Positions 16,389 through 25,444 of a DNA stretch of 56,678 bases are shown in pieces. The stretch covers positions 1 to 56,678 of the forward strand of contig JAKFUG010000061.1 in NCBI GenBank assembly GCA_021732785.1, written 5' to 3'. The notes under the pieces are model-generated. The model did no database searches. It saw only the letters and a list, made by a program, of their open reading frames with translations, and was not told the DNA's origin. The first letter of the stretch is position 1. Every line of letters begins with the position of its first letter. The DNA is from Planctomycetaceae bacterium. Lineage in GTDB: Bacteria; Planctomycetota; Planctomycetia; Planctomycetales; Planctomycetaceae. The position numbers and the translations under genes are program-made.

Positions 16389-18041
16389 ATGCCTACCGAA
16401 AACCGTATGGAAAACATCGTCGCCCTTGCCAAGCGACGCGGCTTCGTCTTTCAGTCGTCCGAAATCTACGGCGGCCTCAACGGCTTCTGGGACTACGGAC
16501 CGCTCGGCGTCGAGCTGAAACGCAACGTCCGCCAGGCGTGGTGGGCCGACATGATCACCGAACACGACGAAATCTCGACCCCGGCAGGTGCCCCGTGCAG
16601 CTTCGACATGGTCGGCGTCGAAACCTCGATCATCATGCACCCGCAGGTGTGGAAGGTTTCGGGCCATTACGATCTGTTCGCCGACAAACTCGTGGACTGC
16701 CGCGAGACCAAAGCCCGGTTTCGCGCCGATCATCTGACGTGTTATTCGGTCGTAGTCCCATCGACAACCGGTGAAGCGCCGACACGCATCGGCTATGTGG
16801 CCGCGGTCGGAACAACGGACGATTTTGCAGAACAACTCGGGAAGTCCTTTCTCAAGCGGATGCAAACGGCTTTCGCGCGCGATAAAGCGGAAGTTCAAAT
16901 CGGCGATCAACAACCGTTCCTTGCACTCCCAGTGCCAGAACGGGCCACCGTGTGGAACCCGGAAGCCAAAGCGGTGGGGACGCTCACCGATCCGCGCGAC
17001 TTCAACCTGATGTTCGAGACCTTCACCGGGGCTTTGCAGTCGGATGAAAACAAAGCCTTTCTCCGGCCGGAAACGGCGCAGGGGATGTTCGTCAACTTCA
17101 AGAATGTCTGCGACAGTTCGCGCGTGAAGTTGCCGTTCGGTGTCGCACAGATTGGCAAGAGCTTCCGCAACGAAATCACGCCGCGGAACTTCACGTTCCG
17201 GTCGCGCGAATTCGAGCAGATGGAAATGGAATTCTTCTGCCATCCGTCGCAGTCACTGCAGTGGTATCAGTATTGGCGCGACCGCCGTTACAACTGGTAC
17301 ATGCAGTTGGGGATCGCCAAGGAGAACCTCATTCTCCGCGAGCATGCCCAGGAAGAACTCGCCCACTACTCCGTCGGCACCGCGGACCTCGAATATGCCT
17401 TCCCGTTTCTCGAAGCGGGCCAGTACGGTGAACTCGAAGGGGTCGCCCACCGCGGTGATTTCGACCTGCGTTCACACTCCGAAGGGAAACTCTGCAAAGA
17501 GAACGGCCAGCTTGTCGTCGAAAAAGGCCCCGACGGCAAAGCGAAATATCAAGGCAGCGGCAAGGATCTTTCGTACTTCGATGATCAGACCCGCGAACGC
17601 TTCGTCCCGCACGTGATCGAACCCGCGGCCGGTTGCGATCGGGCGACCTTGGCATTTCTCTGCGAAGCCTATCATGAAGATCAGGCCCCGGATGACAAAG
17701 GCGAGATGCAGACGCGGCTGGTGCTCAAACTGCACCCCAAGCTCGCCCCGGTGAAGGTGGCCGTCTTCCCGCTGATCAAAAAAGACGGCATGCCCGAGAA
17801 AGCCGCCGCGATCTACCGCGAGTTCAAACAAGCGGGAATCGCCGTCGCCTACGATCAACAGGCTGCCATCGGTCGCCGTTACCGCCGCATGGACGAAATC
17901 GGCACTCCTTTCTGCGTGACCGTCGACGGGGACACCCTCACCGCCGACACCGTCACCGTGCGCGATCGTGACACGTTGAAGCAAGACCGCGTGAGCGTGA
18001 AGGAACTCGTCGATCACGTGCGGAGTCGGCTGCGCGGATAA
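16389..18041 (+). CDS. glyQS: Glycyl-tRNA synthetase, single-chain homodimeric type
   Basis: A 550-residue class II aminoacyl-tRNA synthetase that charges tRNA-Gly in the cytoplasm. It is the one-chain type of eukaryotes, archaea and some bacteria, not the alpha2-beta2 type of E. coli. The N-terminus has RRGFVFQSSEIYGGLNGFWD and YGPLGVELKRN. Motif 2 spans SFRNEITPRNFTFRSREF and motif 3 contains GCDRATLAFL. The C-terminal ~110 residues (KLAPVKVAVFPL onwards) are an anticodon-binding domain. It is longer than the ~460-residue forms of Staphylococcus or Mycobacterium; the excess lies partly in residues ~110-200. An ATG six codons downstream is an alternative start. Confidence 0.95.
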   Translation: MPTENRMENIVALAKRRGFVFQSSEIYGGLNGFWDYGPLGVELKRNVRQAWWADMITEHDEISTPAGAPCSFDMVGVETSIIMHPQVWKVSGHYDLFADKLVDCRETKARFRADHLTCYSVVVPSTTGEAPTRIGYVAAVGTTDDFAEQLGKSFLKRMQTAFARDKAEVQIGDQQPFLALPVPERATVWNPEAKAVGTLTDPRDFNLMFETFTGALQSDENKAFLRPETAQGMFVNFKNVCDSSRVKLPFGVAQIGKSFRNEITPRNFTFRSREFEQMEMEFFCHPSQSLQWYQYWRDRRYNWYMQLGIAKENLILREHAQEELAHYSVGTADLEYAFPFLEAGQYGELEGVAHRGDFDLRSHSEGKLCKENGQLVVEKGPDGKAKYQGSGKDLSYFDDQTRERFVPHVIEPAAGCDRATLAFLCEAYHEDQAPDDKGEMQTRLVLKLHPKLAPVKVAVFPLIKKDGMPEKAAAIYREFKQAGIAVAYDQQAAIGRRYRRMDEIGTPFCVTVDGDTLTADTVTVRDRDTLKQDRVSVKELVDHVRSRLRG

Positions 18042-18062
18042 TCTCGGAGGTCTGGTTGCACG

Positions 18063-19340
18063 ATGTTCTCCGCAATCCGAGTGTGGTGGTTAACTCGCAC
18101 TGCCCAACGGCAAATGCGAGCCGGACAATTTGTGGACGCTGTCTCAACACTGACGGACTTGTTAGAGCGGAGACCGGATGAAATCCGATACTGGGTCCAG
18201 CGCGCGGTATGTCAGCGCGAATTGAAGAACTATCAGGCCGCGTATGATGATGCGTTGTCGGCCATCAAACTTGAGGACCGTGACGCCAGCATCTGGGAAC
18301 TCGCCGGAGAAATGCTGGGGCTTTTGAATCAGGATACCCGGGCCCTTAAAGCGTTTGGCCGTGCCCTGCAGATCGACCCCCATCGATCACGGGCGCGTCT
18401 CCAACGAGGTTCGATTTTAGTCACCCGCGGTCGAAATCAGGAAGCCGCGGAAGACTTCGATCATTTCGTTAAGAGGAATCCCACGTCACCAGACGGATTT
18501 TTCTGGCGTGCGGCAGCGAGAATGAATCTTTCGGAGGACAAAGCCGCCCTGTCAGATATTGAGCGATGTCTGGCATTGAATCCCCATCAGGATCACGCCC
18601 TGATTTGCAAAGCTCGAATATTGGGTGCGATGGAGCGACCGGCGGACGCCGTGGCAACGCTTGATGCGGCGCTGGCAGCGGGAACGCCTTTGGACGACAT
18701 CATCGTCGATTATTCCATTCAGCTGATGCAAGCGGGGCGATATCAGGAGGCGCTTCCGTTGTTACTACGCTGCAGCAAACAAAGCCCGGGACGCGGTTGG
18801 CTGCTGCGGCTTGCCAAAGTTTATGCGGCGTTGGGCGATCAGGCTCGCGCTGAAAGAGAACGCCAAGCCGCCGCGCGCTTCCCGCGGGAGTCGATAGAGT
18901 CCCTGCGAAAAACGGGCGTGGTCAGGAATGGAGTGTTGCTTCAGGCCAACCGCAAGATATTTCAACCCGGCGAGACGGATGACTTCGGCCTGGTGTTGAT
19001 TACGTTCGATGACCAATGCAACGTCGACATCGAGCGACTCGAGCAATTGGCCAGCAAAATCATGGATCTCAAAAATCGCGCCAAAATCAAAAACCCGGTC
19101 CTGCGAGAGACAGCCAGCATTGTTCAGAATGAACTCGTTATTCTGAACCGTCGTCAGTTGATCCCTGAGGAATTGTCGGGCGGCAGCCGCATTTATGCGG
19201 CGGACATTCAGCTCTATCGCGATTTTCTGCCCGACGGCTATCTCACCGAAACGACGCGCGTGCTTCCCGTGGTGGCCGAACCGGGGAACACCGGCCGTTT
19301 AGAGATGCTGCCTTGGCTTGGCTCCCGCGCCGCAACATGA
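18063..19340 (+). CDS. TPR-repeat protein
   Basis: A 425-residue protein with about seven tetratricopeptide repeats over residues 10-260, for example AVCQRELKNYQAAYDDALSA, ALKAFGRALQIDPHRSRARL and ALSDIERCLALNPHQDHALI. TPRs mediate protein-protein contacts. Residues 270-425 are a different domain, mixed alpha-beta, that I do not recognise (FGLVLITFDDQCNVDIERLE and ELVILNRRQLIPEEL). There is no evident signal peptide; the N-terminal FSAIRVWWL is only weakly hydrophobic. The start follows glyQS by 21 bases with GGAGG at 18046-18050, so the two are probably co-transcribed, though a functional link is not evident. Some codon positions look less GC-biased than in glyQS. Confidence 0.8.
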   Translation: MFSAIRVWWLTRTAQRQMRAGQFVDAVSTLTDLLERRPDEIRYWVQRAVCQRELKNYQAAYDDALSAIKLEDRDASIWELAGEMLGLLNQDTRALKAFGRALQIDPHRSRARLQRGSILVTRGRNQEAAEDFDHFVKRNPTSPDGFFWRAAARMNLSEDKAALSDIERCLALNPHQDHALICKARILGAMERPADAVATLDAALAAGTPLDDIIVDYSIQLMQAGRYQEALPLLLRCSKQSPGRGWLLRLAKVYAALGDQARAERERQAAARFPRESIESLRKTGVVRNGVLLQANRKIFQPGETDDFGLVLITFDDQCNVDIERLEQLASKIMDLKNRAKIKNPVLRETASIVQNELVILNRRQLIPEELSGGSRIYAADIQLYRDFLPDGYLTETTRVLPVVAEPGNTGRLEMLPWLGSRAAT

Positions 19341-19575
19341 ATGGCGACGTTGCCGTGCGAGGATTACGGTCAACCACGAGCTCCGTGCGTTTCCGGTTTG
19401 GCGAATTGTTCGCTTCGCGCCTTCAACGCACCGCATCAGGATTACCCCGAGGCTTTTTCAACACCAACCCATGACCGAGCGTGAACGTCGCTCCGCGGCT
19501 TCGAGTGTTGTTTGAACAAATCGACTGGGGAATGACGCCAAAGAGCACCGACCAGCACGATTAATCAAGCGATAC

Positions 19576-19613
19576 AAAAAAGCATCCCGGCTGCGAGGAA
19601 GCAGCCGGGATGC
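19576..19613 (-). terminator. Strong intrinsic terminator for the Cys-rich gene
   Basis: A perfect 13-bp stem (GCATCCCGGCTGC at 19582-19594 against 19601-19613, 6-base loop) is followed on the minus strand by six T residues (A-run 19576-19581). It lies 35 bases after the stop of the minus-strand gene ending at 19648. The rest of the gap 19341-19647 shows no gene. Confidence 0.92.
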
Positions 19614-19647
19614 AACGCACTGTACTGAATGTCGATCGGCGAGCGGA

Positions 19648-20067
19648 TTAGAGCAATCCGTCCATATTCGCCGGGGTCAGCGCCGAGACCGGGGCTTCGC
19701 TGGCAGCGGCTTCGGCAGCACGCAGCATCGCGGCGCAGCAATCGTCACCGGCGGTGCAGGATTCACTATTGAGGGCCGCTTCGATCATTGCAGCGGCACA
19801 CGCCGACGAGGTGGCCGGCGACCCGCAAGCGGTCGACGCGCAACCCGAAGACTTCGCCCCGCAGCCGAACAGGGCCGCGATTGGGCATTGGAATTCGCCC
19901 TGACTGTTGTGGAAGACCTTCGAGACGTCCCCGTTATTCTGCCACATCTGTTGACCAGCGAAGCCCAACCCGGCGGCGGCGGCCAGCAACAGCGGGACTT
20001 GCAGCAGCGTGCGGAACGAGCGAGATTTCACGGGAGTCGCATGTTCAACGGGCTGGTTTTCGATCAT
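19648..20067 (-). CDS. Small Cys-rich membrane-anchored or secreted protein
   Basis: A 139-residue protein with no family I recognise. Residues 20-38 (TLLQVPLLLAAAAGLGFAG) form one hydrophobic segment behind a basic region, acting as membrane anchor or signal. The remainder is Ala- and Cys-rich, with nine cysteines including CPIAALFGCG, CASTACG and a CC pair in GDDCCAAML. This could mean disulfides, metal or haem contacts, but no CxxCH is present. AGGAAC lies about 8 bases before the ATG on the minus strand, and a strong terminator follows, so it is very likely a real monocistronic gene. The open frame extends back to 21294, antisense to the next gene, and that part is rejected. It is divergent from the Tyr/Pro-rich TPR protein. 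Confidence 0.75.
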   Translation of the reverse strand: MIENQPVEHATPVKSRSFRTLLQVPLLLAAAAGLGFAGQQMWQNNGDVSKVFHNSQGEFQCPIAALFGCGAKSSGCASTACGSPATSSACAAAMIEAALNSESCTAGDDCCAAMLRAAEAAASEAPVSALTPANMDGLL

Positions 20068-20298
20068 GGTTTGCGTTCCTGACTCGTGAGAAAAAGGGGC
20101 GGTGTTACCGACAAGAATCGAATTCCGGGAGCGATTCCCGTGAGAAAGTGAGCGACGGACTCTTATTGTTGTCCGTTTTCGCAAGGATTGCCAGAGCGAA
20201 ATTGCGAAGAATTGCTGAATGGCGCGGTTGCGGCCCGTTGTCCGCCGTTCCATAATCAGACAGCGGGGGCAAGTTCTGCGGGCCATAGGAATGGAATA

Positions 20299-21510
20299 AT
20301 GAGCACGCGACCGATCATTCTCTCGGCGATGGCGCTGACGCTGGCTTTGTACGCTGCGCCCGCCGACGCACAGCATTCCTACCCGCGGGTCTACGGATCG
20401 ACGGGGCATCCCTACGGCCCCACACAGGCGCATTACCAATACCAACGGCAGTACGGACAGCCGTGGCATGGTTACGACGGCATCACAACCAACAGCGCCA
20501 TTTCCACAGGCACACCGTTCCTCGGCACCACAACGTACTCCGGCTGGAACGGCGGCTTTTATTCCGGCAATGCCTACGGTTTTTACGGACCGTCCGTGTA
20601 TGTCCCGCCGGTTGCCTACGCTCCGGGGCTGTCGTACTACGGTCCGGCCGTCAGCACGCAGTTCGGTTACTACGGCACTCCCGGCGGTTACCTGCCGTAT
20701 CCCAACTACGGGGTGGCTCAGCAGCCGATGCTGCTCAACGGCCCCCTGGCCAATGCCGCGTTTGACAACCAGCAACGCTGGGGGGCCGACCTGCCGCCGG
20801 CCAAGCCCGATCCGATCACGCGACCGGCGCTGCCGTCGTCCACGGAAGCCAAGCTTCGCAGCCTGCGGTCGCAAATGAACGGCGACGAACATCTTCGCAA
20901 GCAGAGCTGGCAGCATGCTTACGTGGAGTACAAGAAAGCCGTGGAAGTCGCGGACGATCGGGCCGACGCGCATTTCCGATTGGGAATCGCCCTGGTCACG
21001 ATTCAGCACTACGACACGGCCTTGATCGAATTTCAGCGTGCGTTGCATCTCGACCCGCAGTTGCCGCAATCGGGGCTGACGTTGCGATCGCTGTATGGCG
21101 ATAACAGCGATCTCACCATCAACAGCATTATCAGCCGGATGACGGCTTATGCCGAGCAGGACATTCGCGACCCCAATCGGCTCTTCCTGTTGGGGCTGAT
21201 GCTGCACTTCCACGGCAACCCGCAGGCGCGTGAAATTCTGGACGTGGGATACCGTCTGGCAGGACGCGGTCAGCATTTCCTGGCGTTCCTGCAACCACCG
21301 GCACAGGCCGCCCAGCCGAACGCCAATCCCGTACTGCCGCCCAACCCGGCGCTGCCGCCGGCTCCGGCTCCTAATGACGGCGGAATCAATGAACCGGTGC
21401 CACTGCTGCCCGAAGCCCCGCGTCCCACGACGGGGTTGGAGAAACCGTTGAAGATGGTGGCTTTTCCCCCTGTCGTGACGGGGCCCGTTCGATTACCCCC
21501 CGCACCGTAA
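20299..21510 (+). CDS. Secreted Tyr/Gly/Pro-rich protein with TPR-like repeats
   Basis: A 403-residue exported protein. Residues 1-25 are a signal peptide (MSTRPIILSAMALTLALYAA, cut near ADAQ). Residues 30-190 are low-complexity, rich in Tyr, Gly, Pro and Asn. Residues ~200-340 contain TPR-like helices (HAYVEYKKAVEVADDRADAH, then FRLGIALVTIQHYDTALIEF). The tail from ~345 is Pro/Ala-rich (PVLPPNPALPPAPAPN). AGGA at 20287-20290 supports the ATG at 20299; the in-frame extension to 20188 is not supported. Such proteins are frequent in planctomycetes, where they may be envelope scaffolds; that role is inferred. The next gene begins 26 bases after the stop. Confidence 0.78.
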   Translation: MSTRPIILSAMALTLALYAAPADAQHSYPRVYGSTGHPYGPTQAHYQYQRQYGQPWHGYDGITTNSAISTGTPFLGTTTYSGWNGGFYSGNAYGFYGPSVYVPPVAYAPGLSYYGPAVSTQFGYYGTPGGYLPYPNYGVAQQPMLLNGPLANAAFDNQQRWGADLPPAKPDPITRPALPSSTEAKLRSLRSQMNGDEHLRKQSWQHAYVEYKKAVEVADDRADAHFRLGIALVTIQHYDTALIEFQRALHLDPQLPQSGLTLRSLYGDNSDLTINSIISRMTAYAEQDIRDPNRLFLLGLMLHFHGNPQAREILDVGYRLAGRGQHFLAFLQPPAQAAQPNANPVLPPNPALPPAPAPNDGGINEPVPLLPEAPRPTTGLEKPLKMVAFPPVVTGPVRLPPAP

Positions 21511-21536
21511 CGCCGTTTGCTCAGGAATTGCCGGGA

Positions 21537-22286
21537 ATGTCGGAAGCGAACACGGATGTTCGGATTGCGGTCACCATCTGCACCTACAACGAGCGGGAAA
21601 ACATACGGACGTTGCTCCCCGCGATTCGTCAGGCACTTCCCACGGCGGACATTCTCGTCGTCGATGATAATTCGCCGGATGGCACGGCGGCGGAAGTCGA
21701 GCACATCGCGAAGTCCGATCCTCAAGTCCATTTGCTGTTACGTCAGCACAAGGCCGGACTCGGTGCGGCCACGCTGGCTGGCTTTGCGTGGGTGATCGAA
21801 CGCGACTTCGATTACCTCATCAATCTGGACGCCGACTGGAGTCACCCGCCGGGTGTGCTGCCGCAACTGGTCCAGTTGATGGACGCCGCCGATGTGGCCA
21901 TCGCCTCGCGGTATATTCCCGGCGGCGGCGTGCAGAACTGGGGGCTCCATCGTTATTTCATGAGTTGGGGCATCAACTCTTACAGCCGCGTGCTGCTGGG
22001 AATTGCTGCTCGCGACTGCAGCGGCGCTTATCGTTGCTACCGGGTTTCCAAGCTGCGTGAAATTGATTTCGCGCGGTTTCGGGCGCGCGGCTACGCCTTT
22101 CAGGAGGAAATCCTGTACCGTTGCCGCCGGGTCGGTTGCCGTTTTCGTGAAACGCCTTTCGTGTTTGCGGACCGTGCCGTTGGCGAATCGAAGATCAACA
22201 TGAAAGAAGTCGTGCGGGCGCTGCGCGACATCGCGCTCCTGGGAGTGGATCGTCTTCGTGGGGTTCCCGTGACGCGAGAGAAATGA
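21537..22286 (+). CDS. Polyprenol-phosphate mannosyltransferase-like GT2 glycosyltransferase
   Basis: A 249-residue GT2-family enzyme of the DPM1 type, transferring a sugar (typically mannose from GDP-mannose) to a polyprenyl phosphate at the cytoplasmic face of the membrane. The N-terminal fold shows VTICTYNERENIRTLL and ILVVDDNSPDGTAAEV. The metal-binding DxD lies in INLDADWSHPP, and GVQNWGLHRYFMSWG, CSGAYRCYR and GYAFQEEILYR follow as in DPM1 proteins. The C-terminus lacks the GtrA-like membrane domain found in some relatives. I chose the ATG at 21537; a TTG three codons earlier is an alternative. AGGAA is at 21523-21527. Product sugar and lipid are inferred from the family. Confidence 0.9.
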   Translation: MSEANTDVRIAVTICTYNERENIRTLLPAIRQALPTADILVVDDNSPDGTAAEVEHIAKSDPQVHLLLRQHKAGLGAATLAGFAWVIERDFDYLINLDADWSHPPGVLPQLVQLMDAADVAIASRYIPGGGVQNWGLHRYFMSWGINSYSRVLLGIAARDCSGAYRCYRVSKLREIDFARFRARGYAFQEEILYRCRRVGCRFRETPFVFADRAVGESKINMKEVVRALRDIALLGVDRLRGVPVTREK

Positions 22287-22347
22287 ATGCCCCGCGCACC
22301 GTCGCACAATCTCGCTCGTTCTGATTCACGCGCCCAAGGATGCTGAC

Positions 22348-23343
22348 ATGCGAACCTGTGGAAAGACCGTCGTCTTCGCTCTGGGAATACTGCTTGGTGT
22401 GCATTCGTCGGCATGGGCGTGGACCGACGCCGGCCACAAGATCATCGCCGCGATCGCGTGGCGGCAACTCCGGCCGGAGCAGCAGCAGGAGGTGCTGCGA
22501 CTGCTGTCGCATCATCCCCGCTATGAGGAAGATTTCCTCGATCAGAAGCCGGAAAACTTAACCGATGACGACGACCGCCACGAATGGTTGTTTCTGCAAG
22601 CGGCGGTGTGGCCGGATATCGCCCGTAACCTGCCGGAAGCGATCAAACAACGCTATCACCACAGCACCTGGCACTACATCAACAAACCGCTGTATCTCAC
22701 GGCGGCAGATGAAGCCCACGGAGCGGCCACGCTGGAACTCAACCAGCATTTGATTCCACCGCGTGATCCCGATGAGACCATGAACATCGTGCAAACGATT
22801 CGCTTCGCACGGCGCGAATTAGCGCAGCCCAACCGGCCGGCGGCGGAACGGGCGCTGTGGTTGACATGGCTCTTCCACACCGTCGGCGACGTGCATCAGC
22901 CGCTGCATTCCTGCACGCTGATAAACACCGCCCGGTTGCCGGAAGGGGACCGTGGCGGCAACACGATTCTCACGAAGCAACGCAGTAATCTGCACGGACT
23001 ATGGGACGGCTTTCCCGGCGGGAAGATTCAACTCGCGGAGAGCCGCAAACGGGCCCTGACTTGGCTGCACGATCCCGAATTAGTCGCCGCAACAAAGAAT
23101 GCGGCCCGCGATCTCAACGAAGAAGACTGGCTGCACGAAAGTCAGAGACTCTGTGAAACCGAAGTCTATAACGCCGAGGTGCGGGTCTTTCTGCAACAAC
23201 TTCCCGCAGAAAAGATGACCGACAAAAGCCCGCGACTGGAACTCACCGAAGAATATCTGGAGCGCGGCGGTCATCTCTCGCGACGACGGATTGTTGCCGC
23301 CGGATTACGTCTCGGCGCGGTGCTCAACACACTGTTTCCGTGA
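22348..23343 (+). CDS. S1/P1-type zinc nuclease, secreted
   Basis: A 331-residue secreted phospholipase C/P1 nuclease-fold enzyme that cleaves single-stranded nucleic acids using three zinc ions. After a signal peptide (residues 1-24) the mature protein would begin WTDAGH, providing the N-terminal Trp and His zinc ligands at the exact spacing of S1 nuclease. Further ligands lie in AAVWPD, STWHYIN, HTVGDVHQPLH and NLHGLWD, and GDRGGN is the conserved loop. This full set suggests an active enzyme used to degrade extracellular DNA or RNA for nutrients. The gene stands 61 bases after the glycosyltransferase and converges on the GTPase gene, with stops 17 bases apart. Confidence 0.93.
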   Translation: MRTCGKTVVFALGILLGVHSSAWAWTDAGHKIIAAIAWRQLRPEQQQEVLRLLSHHPRYEEDFLDQKPENLTDDDDRHEWLFLQAAVWPDIARNLPEAIKQRYHHSTWHYINKPLYLTAADEAHGAATLELNQHLIPPRDPDETMNIVQTIRFARRELAQPNRPAAERALWLTWLFHTVGDVHQPLHSCTLINTARLPEGDRGGNTILTKQRSNLHGLWDGFPGGKIQLAESRKRALTWLHDPELVAATKNAARDLNEEDWLHESQRLCETEVYNAEVRVFLQQLPAEKMTDKSPRLELTEEYLERGGHLSRRRIVAAGLRLGAVLNTLFP

Positions 23344-23360
23344 CATTGTGAGCGAGTCAT

Positions 23361-24593
23361 TCAGCCCGCCGGTGGCGTCTTTTCGTGGCTCTTCCAGATT
23401 TGCAGGGCGTCTTTCAGCTTATCATTCCACACCTGGTTCAGATCCTGCTGGGTGGGGATGTGCCCGGCTTTGATTTCGCCGAAATACCAGCAGCAGGCTT
23501 TGCCGAGCGACAGCGTGTACGCAAACGCCATCGCGGCATTCGCCGTGTGACCGATGAACGGCAGGAACTTCAACGGTGCCCGCACGGCAAAACGGGCGAG
23601 GATTTGCCCCCCGAGCGCTCCGGCCATTTTCATCAGTTCGTCGGCGTGCATCTTCTGGCCGTAGAGATCCGCCAGGCGATACACCAGCCGCGCCTGTAAG
23701 CCCAGCACGACGGGAATGTCGGCCCACGGCAACGGCGTCGCGGCGGCGGTCGCGGCGAGGCTGCTGTAACTAAGAATGGTCGGCCATGCCCGCTGCTCGG
23801 TGAGATCCTGCAATTGCTCGCGGACATCATGCAATTGCAGTAATGTTTGTCGATATGCCGCCGGCAACACCGCCTGCAGCATCGTTTCGAGTCGTTCGGC
23901 ACCGAAATGCGGTTGCTCGAAGCCTTCGTCCACCGGCGTGAGGTCGATCGGCACCATGTGATCGACCAATCCCGCGAACCGTTCCTGCTGCATCAGCAAC
24001 AACCGGTGCAGTTCGCCCGGCAACGATTCCGGCCAAGACGCATCCGTGGCGAACGGGTCCGGGGCAGGGTGCTGCTGCATCGGATACGCTTCGTGCAGAC
24101 ATGTCAGTGCCAGCACGACCGGCCGCTTCGGAGCTGCGGCGCGCATTTTTCGTAAGGGGACCAAAATGGGTTCCAAAGCCTGATCGGCTACCCGAACGGT
24201 CACCAGCAACAGATGGGCACGAGACGCAAACGCCGCGATATCTTCCGCGGGATCGTAGTGAGCTTCGCCGAGTCCGCGGGTATCGAGGAAACGCACTACG
24301 GGTTGTTCAGCCGAGGGAAAATCGTACTCCGCTGAGGTTCGAGTTTGGGGTCGAAACCCATTCCCAATTTCGGCACTCGTGGCCCCGGTCAGCGAACGGA
24401 CAATCGAAGATTTCCCGCTTCCCGTCTTGCCGAACAGCCAAAAGACGGGGACGGGAGTTTGTTCCAGAAGTTTTTTTCGTGCCGCTTCGAACTCGTCGTC
24501 CGCCAGCGGCTTCCACCCGAACCAGGATTTGAAGCGATCGAACACTGTGATCTCGAAAACACGGGGAGGAAGCCGCGCGGAATGCGAAATCAA
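23361..24593 (-). CDS. GTPase with C-terminal DUF697-type membrane domain
   Basis: A 410-residue GTP-binding protein. The P-loop is GKTGSGKSS (residues 55-63), the G3 region is FLDTRGLGE, and VVLALTCLHE takes the place of the G4 NKxD motif, so base specificity is atypical. Residues ~280-390 resemble DUF697, with hydrophobic segments AATAAATPLPWADIPVVLGL and FLPFIGHTANAAMAFAYTLS, indicating association with the inner membrane, as in YcjF-type proteins. The frame opens with TTG five bases after the stop of the upstream SGNH gene; an in-frame GTG at 24545 is the alternative start, which would still include the P-loop. Role unknown; likely stress- or envelope-related. Co-transcribed with the SGNH hydrolase. 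Confidence 0.85.
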   Translation of the reverse strand: MISHSARLPPRVFEITVFDRFKSWFGWKPLADDEFEAARKKLLEQTPVPVFWLFGKTGSGKSSIVRSLTGATSAEIGNGFRPQTRTSAEYDFPSAEQPVVRFLDTRGLGEAHYDPAEDIAAFASRAHLLLVTVRVADQALEPILVPLRKMRAAAPKRPVVLALTCLHEAYPMQQHPAPDPFATDASWPESLPGELHRLLLMQQERFAGLVDHMVPIDLTPVDEGFEQPHFGAERLETMLQAVLPAAYRQTLLQLHDVREQLQDLTEQRAWPTILSYSSLAATAAATPLPWADIPVVLGLQARLVYRLADLYGQKMHADELMKMAGALGGQILARFAVRAPLKFLPFIGHTANAAMAFAYTLSLGKACCWYFGEIKAGHIPTQQDLNQVWNDKLKDALQIWKSHEKTPPAG

Positions 24594-24597
24594 CGCA

Positions 24598-25314
24598 TTA
24601 GTTGGCCATCATGCGGGCCACACTCGGTTCGATGGCTTCCGCCCAGATGTTGTAGCCGTTCACGCTAAGGTGCAGCAGATCGGGCATGATGTCCTTGCTG
24701 AGCGTGCCATCTTCAGCGAGGAATTTCGGGCCAATGTCGAGATATTCCACCATCTTGCCATCGGCGAGCTTGGCGATCTGCTCGTTCACTTTCGTGTTGG
24801 TCTGCCGCAACATGTCGGCGTTGTCAGGTCCGCGAGGGAAGATCGCCAGCAGCAGGATCTTCATCTCGGGGAGTTTTTCCCGCAGCTTGGTGACGATGGC
24901 GGTCACCCCGGCGGCGGTTTCTTCCGGCTTGTTCTGCCGTGAATTGTTGGTGCCGATCATGATCACGGCAAGTTTCGGCTTGATGTCTTTAATGTTGCCG
25001 TTGTCGAGTCGCCACAGGACATGCTGTGTGCGGTCGCCACCGATTCCCAAGTTGACGGCATTACGTGGCGCAAAGTGCTTCGCCCAGGCTTCTTTGCCCG
25101 GTCCTTCCCACGCCTGCGTGATGGAATCGCCGATGAACAGCAGATCGGCATTGCCCTGCTTCACACGTTCATTGAACGAATCGTGACGCTTCATCCAGTT
25201 GCCATCGCGCGGCACGGGCTTGATGGCATCGTTCTCTTTCGGAGCGTCTTGCGCCCCGATTCCCGTACACAGGCCCACGATGGCACCAAACATCAGCATC
25301 GATCGCCGCAACAT
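24598..25314 (-). CDS. Secreted SGNH/GDSL hydrolase (PAF-acetylhydrolase-like)
   Basis: A 238-residue exported esterase of the SGNH superfamily. A signal peptide (MLRRSMLMFGAIVGLCTGIG) leads to GAQDAP. All four blocks are present: block I FIGDSITQAW with the catalytic Ser, block II NLGIGGDRTQH with Gly, block III IMIGTNNSR with Asn, and block V DLLHLSVNGY with Asp and His. The layout matches PAF-acetylhydrolase gamma-like enzymes that deacylate carbohydrates or lipids. An active enzyme is expected; the substrate, perhaps an acetylated polysaccharide, is inferred. It is upstream of the GTPase gene on the same strand with only a 4-base gap, implying one transcript. Confidence 0.92.
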   Translation of the reverse strand: MLRRSMLMFGAIVGLCTGIGAQDAPKENDAIKPVPRDGNWMKRHDSFNERVKQGNADLLFIGDSITQAWEGPGKEAWAKHFAPRNAVNLGIGGDRTQHVLWRLDNGNIKDIKPKLAVIMIGTNNSRQNKPEETAAGVTAIVTKLREKLPEMKILLLAIFPRGPDNADMLRQTNTKVNEQIAKLADGKMVEYLDIGPKFLAEDGTLSKDIMPDLLHLSVNGYNIWAEAIEPSVARMMAN

Positions 25315-25444
25315 GGTCGCTCCTAATCAGATCGTGAGAAATCACCCCGATTGAGTCTAACCGTGTCACCCGGCCGTTGCCATGCGACGAGCCATCCCGC
25401 GAGACAGATGCCTCCGTAATCAGCTCTCGACACACCACACGCCG

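Noticed and set aside
20068-21294. Upstream extension of the Cys-rich protein frame to 548 codons
   Set aside because: It runs antisense through the TPR protein gene; a ribosome binding site and signal-like helix support the short start at 20067.
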